From Zymomonas sp. (lineage in GTDB: Bacteria > Pseudomonadota > Alphaproteobacteria > Sphingomonadales > Sphingomonadaceae), in the NCBI RefSeq assembly GCF_020216885.1, contig NZ_JAIWON010000167.1, forward strand, positions 1 through 5,637: 5,637 nt of DNA, read 5' to 3'. Made by a program: the position numbers and the translations under genes. Position 1 is the first letter of the stretch. The number at the start of each line of letters is the position of its first letter. Below are positions 1 through 4,570 of the stretch, piece after piece. The notes below the pieces were generated by a model that made no database searches, had not been told where the DNA came from, and was given only the letters and a program-made list of their open reading frames with translations.

Positions 1-58
1 CCCTAAATAAATAGGTGAAAATTTCTAAACATAAAACAAGAGGAAGTGCAATTCTTAG

Positions 59-82
59 AGCGATCCCTAGGGGTGCTTTTTT
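59..82 (+). terminator. Imperfect intrinsic terminator, plus strand
   Basis: AGC at 59-61 pairs with GCT at 75-77, and ATCC at 63-66 pairs with GGGT at 71-74 (one T-G wobble). There is a one-base bulge at 62 and the loop is CTAG. A run of six T follows at 77-82. The stem is short and bulged, so termination may be moderate. Its direction suggests that a plus-strand gene ends just left of the window; no part of that gene is visible. Confidence 0.45.
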
Positions 83-132
83 ATTTATATCCAATTTATC
101 CTCCCTATATTAAAAACTGTATTTTTTTATTG

Positions 133-180
133 TGTTGCGCATCTATCCAGCAAAATAATGGGCAACAGATAGATTGCCCC
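133..180. repeat. Overlapping, mutually exclusive inverted repeats
   Basis: Three perfect pairings share sequence here. TGTTGC at 133-138 matches GCAACA at 162-167 (6 bp). ATCTATC at 141-147 matches GATAGAT at 168-174 (7 bp). GGGCAA at 160-165 matches TTGCCC at 174-179 (6 bp, loop of 8). The third competes with the first for bases 162-165 and with the second for base 174. On the minus strand the third stem is followed by a U-rich stretch (AUUAUUUU), so it could be a weak terminator in that direction. No function is assigned. Confidence 0.4.
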
Positions 181-188
181 TAGAGCAT

Positions 189-221
189 CAAGAAATTTTG
201 AATTATCGGCCTAATTTCTTG
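189..221. repeat. Perfect 9-bp inverted repeat
   Basis: CAAGAAATT at 189-197 is the exact reverse complement of AATTTCTTG at 213-221, with a 15-base spacer. No T-run follows on either strand, so it does not look like an intrinsic terminator. It could be a protein-binding site or an RNA hairpin; its AT-rich setting makes a chance origin possible. Confidence 0.4.
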
Positions 222-294
222 TCAGAAAGATAACTTTACATATTATTTGGTAATAATAATATTTATTATATATCGTTAATGAATACAAATTTTC

Positions 295-321
295 TTTATT
301 TTTCTTTTTAAGAAAAATAAA
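295..321. repeat. Perfect 12-bp AT-only-but-one inverted repeat with 3-base loop
   Basis: TTTATTTTTCTT at 295-306 is the exact reverse complement of AAGAAAAATAAA at 310-321, separated by TTT. Each arm has a single G or C. Neither side is followed by a separate U-tract. Candidate roles are a hairpin in a plus-strand transcript, a curved-DNA element, or a degenerate terminator. Low complexity lowers its significance. Confidence 0.45.
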
Positions 322-412
322 TGCTGAACAAGGTTATATTCGAAAAGAATCACTCTCTATCCATTCTATAGTAAATAGAGTCACTTTGACCCTATTGAAA
401 CATCCGGTGAGT

Positions 413-484
413 ATGAATTGGGCAAGAAAGCGTCTTTTCCTCGATGCGGCTTGGCTAAGGAAATCGGAACTATCTTTAGGTTGA
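413..484 (+). other. Very short open frame, possible small peptide (doubtful)
   Basis: An ATG at 413 opens 23 codons to TGA at 482-484, ten bases before the terminator stem starting at 494. The predicted peptide is basic and partly hydrophobic (it begins MNWARKRLFLDAAW). In-frame alternative starts are GTG at 407, TTG at 395 and TTG at 386; the frame has no stop back to 257-259. The GGTGAG at 406-411 is too close to ATG 413 to be a good ribosome site. I recognise no family. It is as likely to be part of an untranslated small RNA or plain spacer as a gene. Confidence 0.15.
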
Positions 485-493
485 TAGCAGGAC

Positions 494-533
494 AAAAAAA
501 CGCTGCTCCAAATAATCGGAACAGCGTTTTTTT
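494..533. terminator. Bidirectional intrinsic terminator downstream of kup
   Basis: AAAAAAACGCTG at 494-505 is the exact reverse complement of CAGCGTTTTTTT at 522-533. Each strand therefore reads an A-run, a GC core, a loop and a T-run of seven. Inside, TCC at 507-509 pairs with GGA at 518-520. The junction pair 506/521 is a C-A mismatch in plus-strand RNA but a G-U wobble in minus-strand RNA, so the minus transcript can form a continuous 16-bp stem. It lies 105 nt past the kup stop and should end kup transcription, while also ending anything read rightward from 1-490. Confidence 0.85.
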
Positions 534-540
534 AGTGGGA

Positions 541-589
541 AAAAGTTAAAGAAGAAGGCCTCAACACGGCAATGGCTGAGGCTGTCTTC
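541..589 (-). terminator. Upstream terminator candidate of kup (tandem with 494-533)
   Basis: Read on the minus strand, GAAGA and GCCTCA (within 577-589) pair with the matching arm at 551-563. This gives 6 bp and 5 bp separated by a 2-base internal mismatch, with a 13-base loop. The stem is followed by UUUAACUUUUU (550 down to about 540). It begins about 50 nt after the kup stop, so kup appears to have two terminators in series. The stem is imperfect and the U-tract interrupted, so this one is probably the weaker. Confidence 0.5.
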
Positions 590-600
590 CGATAGGATAG

Positions 601-619
601 AAGAACAAATGTTCTTTTT
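601..619 (+). terminator. Small plus-strand terminator-like hairpin
   Basis: AAGAAC at 601-606 pairs with GTTCTT at 611-616 around the loop AAAT, and T continues to 619 with more T-rich sequence beyond. On the minus strand no U-tract follows, so it could only work rightward. There it would stop plus-strand read-through before it runs antisense into kup. The stem is short and low in GC, so efficiency is uncertain. Confidence 0.3.
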
Positions 620-638
620 ATTCCATTTTTCCCCTGCC

Positions 639-2597
639 CTATTTTCCGTTATTACCGACGAGTTCGATCTGGCTACCCAATTCAACCACACGGTTGCTAG
701 GCAGTTTAAAGAACTCTGTCGCACTTTCAGAGTTACGCAGCATCCATGCAAACAGCTTTTCGCGCCAAATGGCCATACTGGTATGGGTGGACGGGATAAG
801 TGTCTGACGAGAGATGAAGAAGCTGGTATCGTCCATTCGGAGCATGGGCCCTGACTGTTCGATTTTATTGAGTGCCAAAGGCACGTCAGGTTCTTCCATA
901 AAGCCGTAACGCACAATCACGCGATAGAAGCCATCTTCAAGGCTGCTCATGCTGGCGCGATAATGCGGATCCACATAAGGCACATCTTCGATTTTCACAG
1001 TCAGAAGAATAACTCTTTCGTGAAGAATCTTGTTGTGTTTGAGATTGTGGAGCAGCGCATGAGGCACGCCATCATCTTCTGGCGTAAGGAAAATAGCCGT
1101 TCCCGGAATACGGACAGCCGAAGCCGCCGCCGAGCGGATGAACAGCTGGATCGGCATGGCGACCTGCCGCATTCTTTCCGCCATTAAATGGCGACCACGT
1201 GACCAAGTCATCAGCATCGTGAAAACAACGAAGCCAACCAAAAGCGGGAACCAACCGCCTTCAGGAATTTTTGTCACGTTGGACAGGAAGAAAGCGCCGT
1301 CGATCAAAAGGAAGAAGGAAACCAAAGGAATGGATTGCCATGCCTTCCAATGCCAGACCCGATGTACCAGAACCCCCATCATACAGGAGGTGATAAACAT
1401 CGTACCGGTCACAGCGATACCGTAAGCATTCGCCAAATTAGTCGAGTTTTTGAACATGGCGATCAAGACCATGACCATAAACATCAAGACCCAATTAACG
1501 GACGGAATATAAATCTGTCCGACAGTACTGGCACTGGTATGGTTCACGCGCAAACGCGGAATATAGCCGAGCTGAATTGCCTGTTGCGTAACCGAGAAGG
1601 CTCCGGTGATAACCGCCTGACTGGCAATGACCGCTGCAAAGGTTGCAAGAATAATCAACGGCACACGCAAGAAATCCGGTGCCAGAAAATAGAAGGGATT
1701 GGCGATGGCTTCATGGTCAGCACTAAGAAGCGCGCATTGGCCAAGATAATTCAGCGTTAAAGCCGGAAAAACAACCCAATACCAACCAAGAGAAATCGGT
1801 TGCCGTCCAAAATGCCCCATATCCGCATAAAGCGCCTCGGCACCTGTTACGGAAAGCACAACCGAGCCCAATGCCCAAAAGCCCTGCAACGGATCAGATA
1901 CAAAGAAATGAATGGCATAATAGGGATTGAGAGCCAGAAGGATAGCTGGGCTACGGGTGATGATATTAAAGGCACCCAAAATGGCCAATGTCGCAAAATA
2001 AACCAGCATAATGGGCCCGAAAAGCCGACCTACTGATTCCGTTCCCCTTGCCTGAATACAAAACAGGCCAATGAGAATAACCACGGAAACCGGCGGCACC
2101 CAACTGTCAAAAGAGGGTTCGATAACCGTTAGACCTTCGACCGCAGAAAGCACCGACATGGCTGGCGTAATCATGCTGTCGCCGTAGAAAAGCGCCGTAG
2201 CAAACACCCCGAGCACAATCAGCCATCGGCTGAGTTTCGGATTGGCTCCGCGGATAATAAGAGATAGCAACGACATACTGCCGCCCTCGCCCTTATTATC
2301 GGCCTTCATAATAAACATCACATATTTGACCGTAACGACCAGTCCCATCGTCCAGAAGATGAGGCTGACCAAGCCATATATATGAAAATCATCCACCGGA
2401 AGTTGGTGATGACCTTTGAAACATTCTTTCAGTGCATAGAGAGGGCTGGTACCGATATCACCAAAAACAATACCGATTGCCCCTAGCGACAATTTCAATA
2501 GATCTTTGTCACTATGACTATGTCCGGGAACCCCATAAGAGGGATCTGAAGATTTGTTGTCCACAGATGATGTCCCCGGGGAAGTATCGTTACTCAT
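639..2597 (-). CDS. kup: KUP-family low-affinity potassium transporter
   Basis: This is a complete 652-codon gene, ATG at 2595-2597 to TAG at 639-641. The start is supported by GGAG (plus-strand CTCC 2604-2607) six bases upstream. The protein is a membrane K+ uptake permease, in this family generally driven by the proton gradient. After a hydrophilic, Ser/Asp-rich stretch of about 32 residues comes the family motif GDIGTSPLYAL (46-56). KADNKGEGG (98-106) and FYGDSMITPA (137-146) follow, then TGAEALYADMGHFG (251-264), with many hydrophobic segments up to about residue 465, consistent with 12 membrane helices. A cytoplasmic C-terminal domain of about 185 residues contains the usual segment from RIPGTAIFL (496-504) onward. 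Length is close to E. coli Kup (622), the difference being mainly the N-terminal extension. No frameshift is seen. It follows tRNA-His on the same strand but has its own candidate promoter and tandem terminators. Confidence 0.96.
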   Translation of the reverse strand: MSNDTSPGTSSVDNKSSDPSYGVPGHSHSDKDLLKLSLGAIGIVFGDIGTSPLYALKECFKGHHQLPVDDFHIYGLVSLIFWTMGLVVTVKYVMFIMKADNKGEGGSMSLLSLIIRGANPKLSRWLIVLGVFATALFYGDSMITPAMSVLSAVEGLTVIEPSFDSWVPPVSVVILIGLFCIQARGTESVGRLFGPIMLVYFATLAILGAFNIITRSPAILLALNPYYAIHFFVSDPLQGFWALGSVVLSVTGAEALYADMGHFGRQPISLGWYWVVFPALTLNYLGQCALLSADHEAIANPFYFLAPDFLRVPLIILATFAAVIASQAVITGAFSVTQQAIQLGYIPRLRVNHTSASTVGQIYIPSVNWVLMFMVMVLIAMFKNSTNLANAYGIAVTGTMFITSCMMGVLVHRVWHWKAWQSIPLVSFFLLIDGAFFLSNVTKIPEGGWFPLLVGFVVFTMLMTWSRGRHLMAERMRQVAMPIQLFIRSAAASAVRIPGTAIFLTPEDDGVPHALLHNLKHNKILHERVILLTVKIEDVPYVDPHYRASMSSLEDGFYRVIVRYGFMEEPDVPLALNKIEQSGPMLRMDDTSFFISRQTLIPSTHTSMAIWREKLFAWMLRNSESATEFFKLPSNRVVELGSQIELVGNNGK

Positions 2598-2603
2598 AAC
2601 GAT

Positions 2604-2622
2604 CTCCGTTTTATCGATAAAA
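2604..2622 (-). promoter_or_regulatory. kup ribosome site with adjoining 14-bp palindrome
   Basis: The Shine-Dalgarno GGAG (complement of 2604-2607) is spaced six bases from the kup ATG. One base further upstream lies the perfect palindrome TTTTATCGATAAAA (2609-2622). In RNA it could form a weak 5-bp hairpin next to the ribosome site; in DNA it could be an operator half-site pair. Function is unknown. Confidence 0.5.
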
Positions 2623-2690
2623 AAAAGGTTCTTTGCAAAAAAGAGCTAAAAAATAATATTTCCCGCAAATGAACCGAAAGCAAAAAAGGG

Positions 2691-2719
2691 ATTATGACCC
2701 TCTGCTGTTCTTGCAACAA
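2691..2719 (-). promoter_or_regulatory. Candidate sigma-70-type promoter of kup
   Basis: On the minus strand, TTGTTG (complement of 2714-2719) is followed after 17 bases by CATAAT (complement of 2691-2696). The -10 box matches consensus at five of six positions, the -35 box at only three. Transcription would start near 2684, giving a kup leader of about 86 nt that contains T-runs and the 2609-2622 palindrome. Read-through from the tRNA-His promoter is an alternative source of kup mRNA. Confidence 0.4.
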
Positions 2720-2733
2720 TCACGATATGAGCC

Positions 2734-2764
2734 ATTCTGCAAGAAAAATATAATATTGCAGAAT
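2734..2764. repeat. Perfect 9-bp inverted repeat between tRNA-His and kup
   Basis: ATTCTGCAA at 2734-2742 is the exact reverse complement of TTGCAGAAT at 2756-2764, with a 13-base AT-rich spacer. It lies about 15 bases upstream of the predicted kup -35 box and about 48 bases past the tRNA 3' end. No U-tract follows in the minus direction, so it is not a typical tRNA terminator. An operator for kup, or an RNA hairpin at the end of the tRNA transcript, are the main options. Confidence 0.45.
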
Positions 2765-2811
2765 AAATTACAGGTGATTTGATGCATAAAGAGATATTTT
2801 TTAAGGAAAAA

Positions 2812-2889
2812 TGGGGCGATCGACGGGAATTGAACCCGCAACCTCCGGTACCACAAACCGGCGCTCTAACCAATTGAGCTACGATCGCC
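2812..2889 (-). tRNA. tRNA-His (anticodon GTG)
   Basis: The minus strand folds into a complete cloverleaf. The acceptor stem is GCGATCG/CGATCGC, with the extra G at -1 (position 2889) facing C73, the hallmark of tRNA-His. The D arm is GCTC/GAGC, and the anticodon stem CCGGT/ACCGG carries the loop TTGTGGT with anticodon GTG at 2854-2852. The T arm is GCGGG/CCCGT with loop TTCAATT. The CCA end is encoded (2814-2812). It reads CAC and CAU histidine codons. A candidate promoter lies at 2947-2973. No clear terminator follows beyond a short T-run, so the transcript may run on toward kup. Confidence 0.97.
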
Positions 2890-2897
2890 ATAATATC

Positions 2898-2945
2898 GAG
2901 CCGGACAGCGGAAGAAAACTGATGCATGTCCGTGATGTCCGGCTC
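2898..2945. repeat. Perfect 10-bp GC-rich inverted repeat in the tRNA-His leader
   Basis: GAGCCGGACA at 2898-2907 is the exact reverse complement of TGTCCGGCTC at 2936-2945, with a 28-base spacer. The heptamer ATGTCCG also occurs twice in tandem (2926-2932 and 2935-2941). The left arm ends eight bases before the tRNA 5' base. The right arm abuts the predicted -10 box and covers the likely start point. It may form a leader hairpin recognised during tRNA processing, or be a protein-binding site over the start. Confidence 0.6.
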
Positions 2946-2946
2946 A

Positions 2947-2973
2947 ATTAAATTGTGTTTTCACTTTGGTCAA
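2947..2973 (-). promoter_or_regulatory. Candidate promoter of tRNA-His
   Basis: On the minus strand TTGACC (complement of 2968-2973, five of six matches) is followed after 15 bases by TTTAAT (complement of 2947-2952, five of six matches). The spacer is short. A shifted -10 (TAATTG) would restore 17 bases but matches poorly. The sequence just after the -10 is GC-rich (GAGCCGG), as is common at stable-RNA promoters under stringent control. Start would be near 2940, about 50 bases ahead of the mature tRNA. Confidence 0.5.
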
Positions 2974-3039
2974 GAGATTTCAAAAGAAAGATGAATAAAA
3001 AACAGTATTTTATCGGAATAAGCCTCTTTTTTGACCAAA
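2965..3039. repeat. 9-bp inverted repeat spanning the gor/tRNA-His spacer
   Basis: TTTGGTCAA at 2965-2973 is the exact reverse complement of TTGACCAAA at 3031-3039. AAGAG (2972-2976) and CTCTT (3024-3028) extend the pairing with two extra T bulged. The left arm contains the predicted tRNA-His -35 box, so the right arm carries the same TTGACC-like bases in the opposite orientation. Whether this is regulatory or accidental cannot be told from the sequence. Confidence 0.35.
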
Positions 3040-3060
3040 AGCGATTGGCGAAAGCGCCAA
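3037..3060 (-). terminator. Weak intrinsic terminator of gor
   Basis: On the minus strand TTGGCG, loop CTTT and CGCCAA (3060 down to 3045) form a perfect 6-bp GC-containing stem that starts two bases after the gor stop codon. After TCGC the transcript has only four U (complement of 3037-3040), so the U-tract is displaced and short. It could end or attenuate the gor message or protect its 3' end. There is no better terminator before the tRNA. Confidence 0.4.
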
Positions 3061-3061
3061 A

Positions 3062-4408
3062 TTATCGCATTAAAACAAGTTCTTCAGCACTGCTGGGATG
3101 GAGCGCAACCGTATCGTTAAAGGCCTGTTTTGTTAAGCCTGCCTTGATAGCGACGGCGGCAAGTTGGATAATTTCAGGAGAATCCTGACCAATCAGATGG
3201 AGACCCAAGACTTTATCGCTGTCACCATCAACAACCATTTTATAAAGCGCGCGATCAGGGCTGTCGATTAAAGCATTCCGCATCGGGCGGAAATTGGATT
3301 TATAGATCTTAATATTTTTATAGCGTTTTTTGGCGTCCTCTTCGGTCAGACCTGCGCTGGCGAGAGGCGGGTGAGAGAAAACCGCTGTCGGAATAGTATC
3401 ATAATCGACCGAGGCCGCTTTATGACCGAAAACCCGATCCGCAAAGGCTTGTCCTTCCCGAATGGCGACCGGCGTTAACTGCACCCGATCGGTGACATCG
3501 CCGACAGCATAAATAGAGGGGCAGCTTGTCCGATTGTCTTCATCAACCAGAATAGCCCCGCGATCATTGCTTTTGACATCGGCCTTGTCCAAGCCGAGAT
3601 CACGGCTTTTGGCAACGCGTCCGATCGCGAATAAGACAAGATCGCTTTCTATCTGGCTGCCATCTTTGAAATGAGTAGTGAGATTGCCGGATGGGTCTTT
3701 GTCGATGCGGGCGATATCGGCATTGAAACGGTAATCAATGCCATGCCCCTGCCCTATCTCAACCAGTCTTGCAGCGATTTCTTTGTCATAGCTGCGTAAA
3801 ATACGGTCGCCATGCGTGGCTATGGTGGTTTCGACACCAAAGCTATTCAAAATTCCAGCAAATTCATTAGCGATATAGCCACCGCCAACAACCAAAGCGC
3901 GTTTGGGCAAGGAAGGCAGCAGAAACATTTCATTGGAAGTGACGGCGTATTCTGCCCCCTGAATGTCGAGTTTGGCCGGTTCTGCCCCCACTGCGACCAG
4001 AATATAACGCGCCGTAATTTTTTTACCGCTGGCTAAGCGGATTTGATTCGCGCCTTCGATAACGGCGCGTTCTTTGTAATGGGTAATATGATTATTATCG
4101 AGCGTTTGGGTATAGAGGCCTTCAAGCCGCTTCACATCGGATAAAACGACATCACGAAGCGTTGCCCAGTCGAATTCTTTTTCGGGTAATGTCCAGCCGA
4201 AGCGCTGGGCTTTTTTCAGATCAGCCGCGAAATCGGCGGCGTAGTAAAGCATTTTTTTGGGAACGCAACCCCGTATGACGCAGGTGCCGCCGATACGGTA
4301 TTCTTCCGCAAGGGCGACGGATGCCCCATGAGAAGCGGCAATGCGGGAGGCTCTGACACCTCCCGATCCGGCTCCGATCACAAAAAGATCGAAATCATAA
4401 TCTGTCAT
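3062..4408 (-). CDS. gor: Glutathione-disulfide reductase
   Basis: This is a complete 448-codon gene, ATG at 4406-4408 to TAA at 3062-3064. GGGAAG (complement of 4416-4421) lies seven bases upstream. The enzyme is a cytoplasmic homodimeric flavoprotein that reduces glutathione disulfide, normally with NADPH. The N-terminal FAD-binding motif is GAGSGGVRAS (12-21). The redox disulfide is C43 and C48 in GGTCVIRGCVPKK. The nucleotide-binding motif is GGGYIANEFAG (175-185), the second FAD motif AVGDV (301-305), and the C-terminal catalytic pair H437 and E442 sits in HPSSAEE. It ends in MR like E. coli Gor (450 aa), which argues for glutathione reductase rather than mercuric or lipoamide reductase. 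One oddity: the first of the two arginines that hold the NADPH 2'-phosphate in E. coli (Arg198) aligns without gaps to His199 here, while the second is kept (Arg205). It lies 162 nt downstream of pgi on the same strand and may share its transcript. Confidence 0.93.
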   Translation of the reverse strand: MTDYDFDLFVIGAGSGGVRASRIAASHGASVALAEEYRIGGTCVIRGCVPKKMLYYAADFAADLKKAQRFGWTLPEKEFDWATLRDVVLSDVKRLEGLYTQTLDNNHITHYKERAVIEGANQIRLASGKKITARYILVAVGAEPAKLDIQGAEYAVTSNEMFLLPSLPKRALVVGGGYIANEFAGILNSFGVETTIATHGDRILRSYDKEIAARLVEIGQGHGIDYRFNADIARIDKDPSGNLTTHFKDGSQIESDLVLFAIGRVAKSRDLGLDKADVKSNDRGAILVDEDNRTSCPSIYAVGDVTDRVQLTPVAIREGQAFADRVFGHKAASVDYDTIPTAVFSHPPLASAGLTEEDAKKRYKNIKIYKSNFRPMRNALIDSPDRALYKMVVDGDSDKVLGLHLIGQDSPEIIQLAAVAIKAGLTKQAFNDTVALHPSSAEELVLMR

Positions 4409-4457
4409 ATTTCATCTTCCCTTATCCGGTTGGGCAGAATGGCTGCCGCCGCTTTTT

Positions 4458-4488
4458 AACCGATATCCGAAGAGGACGGATACCGGTT
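4458..4488 (-). repeat. Intercistronic hairpin between pgi and gor
   Basis: On the minus strand AACCGGTATCCG (4488-4477) pairs with CGGATATCGGTT (4469-4458) around the 7-base loop UCCUCUU. Eleven pairs are Watson-Crick and one is a G-U wobble. In plus-strand RNA that wobble would be an A-C mismatch, which points to the minus transcript as the working form. The following bases are AAAAAGCGG, so there is no U-tract and it is not a standard terminator. It could block 3' exonucleases and stabilise pgi mRNA, or mark a processing site between the two messages. Confidence 0.6.
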
Positions 4489-4570
4489 ATTGATAAAGTG
4501 AAGAATGACCGTTTCAGATAATGAAATCCAGCTAAGGATCACGATCAGAGCGATTGAAGAAAGCGGAAAC

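Larger units (their letters stand above)
1..493. other. AT-rich intergenic region without a convincing gene
   Basis: This stretch is visibly richer in A and T than the genes to its right. All three plus-strand frames hit a stop codon within the first 13 bases, so no plus-strand coding region continues in from the left edge. The minus-strand ATG at 30-32 closes after nine codons. What it does hold is a plus-strand terminator-like hairpin (59-82), several perfect inverted repeats (133-180, 189-221, 295-321) and very short open frames on the plus strand between 321 and 484. No homology to a known protein or RNA family is recognisable by eye. Confidence 0.7.

Noticed and set aside
133..174. H-type pseudoknot formed by TGTTGC/GCAACA and ATCTATC/GATAGAT
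   Set aside because: The order of the arms fits, but only two bases would have to bridge the stacked 13-bp helix and no base separates the two 3' arms, so both stems together are sterically implausible; they are better seen as alternatives.
1..638. Mobile element, CRISPR array, att site or replication origin in the gene-free region
   Set aside because: No regularly spaced repeats, transposase fragments, DnaA-box clusters or duplicated tRNA end were seen; the inverted repeats are isolated and differ from one another.
476..916. Minus-strand open frame of 146 codons
   Set aside because: It overlaps the 3' end of kup in another frame, runs through the kup terminators and has no recognisable protein features.
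1335..1760. Plus-strand open frame of 141 codons, and smaller ones at 609-854, 963-1187, 1138-1425 and 1800-2036
   Set aside because: All are antisense to kup, which is intact and clearly coding; their translations are low-complexity and rich in charged residues and His, with no family resemblance.
2646..2927. Minus-strand open frame of 93 codons across the tRNA
   Set aside because: Its middle (MAIVAQLVRAPVCGTGGCGFNS) is simply the tRNA-His sequence read as codons, a well-known artefact of frames over tRNA genes.
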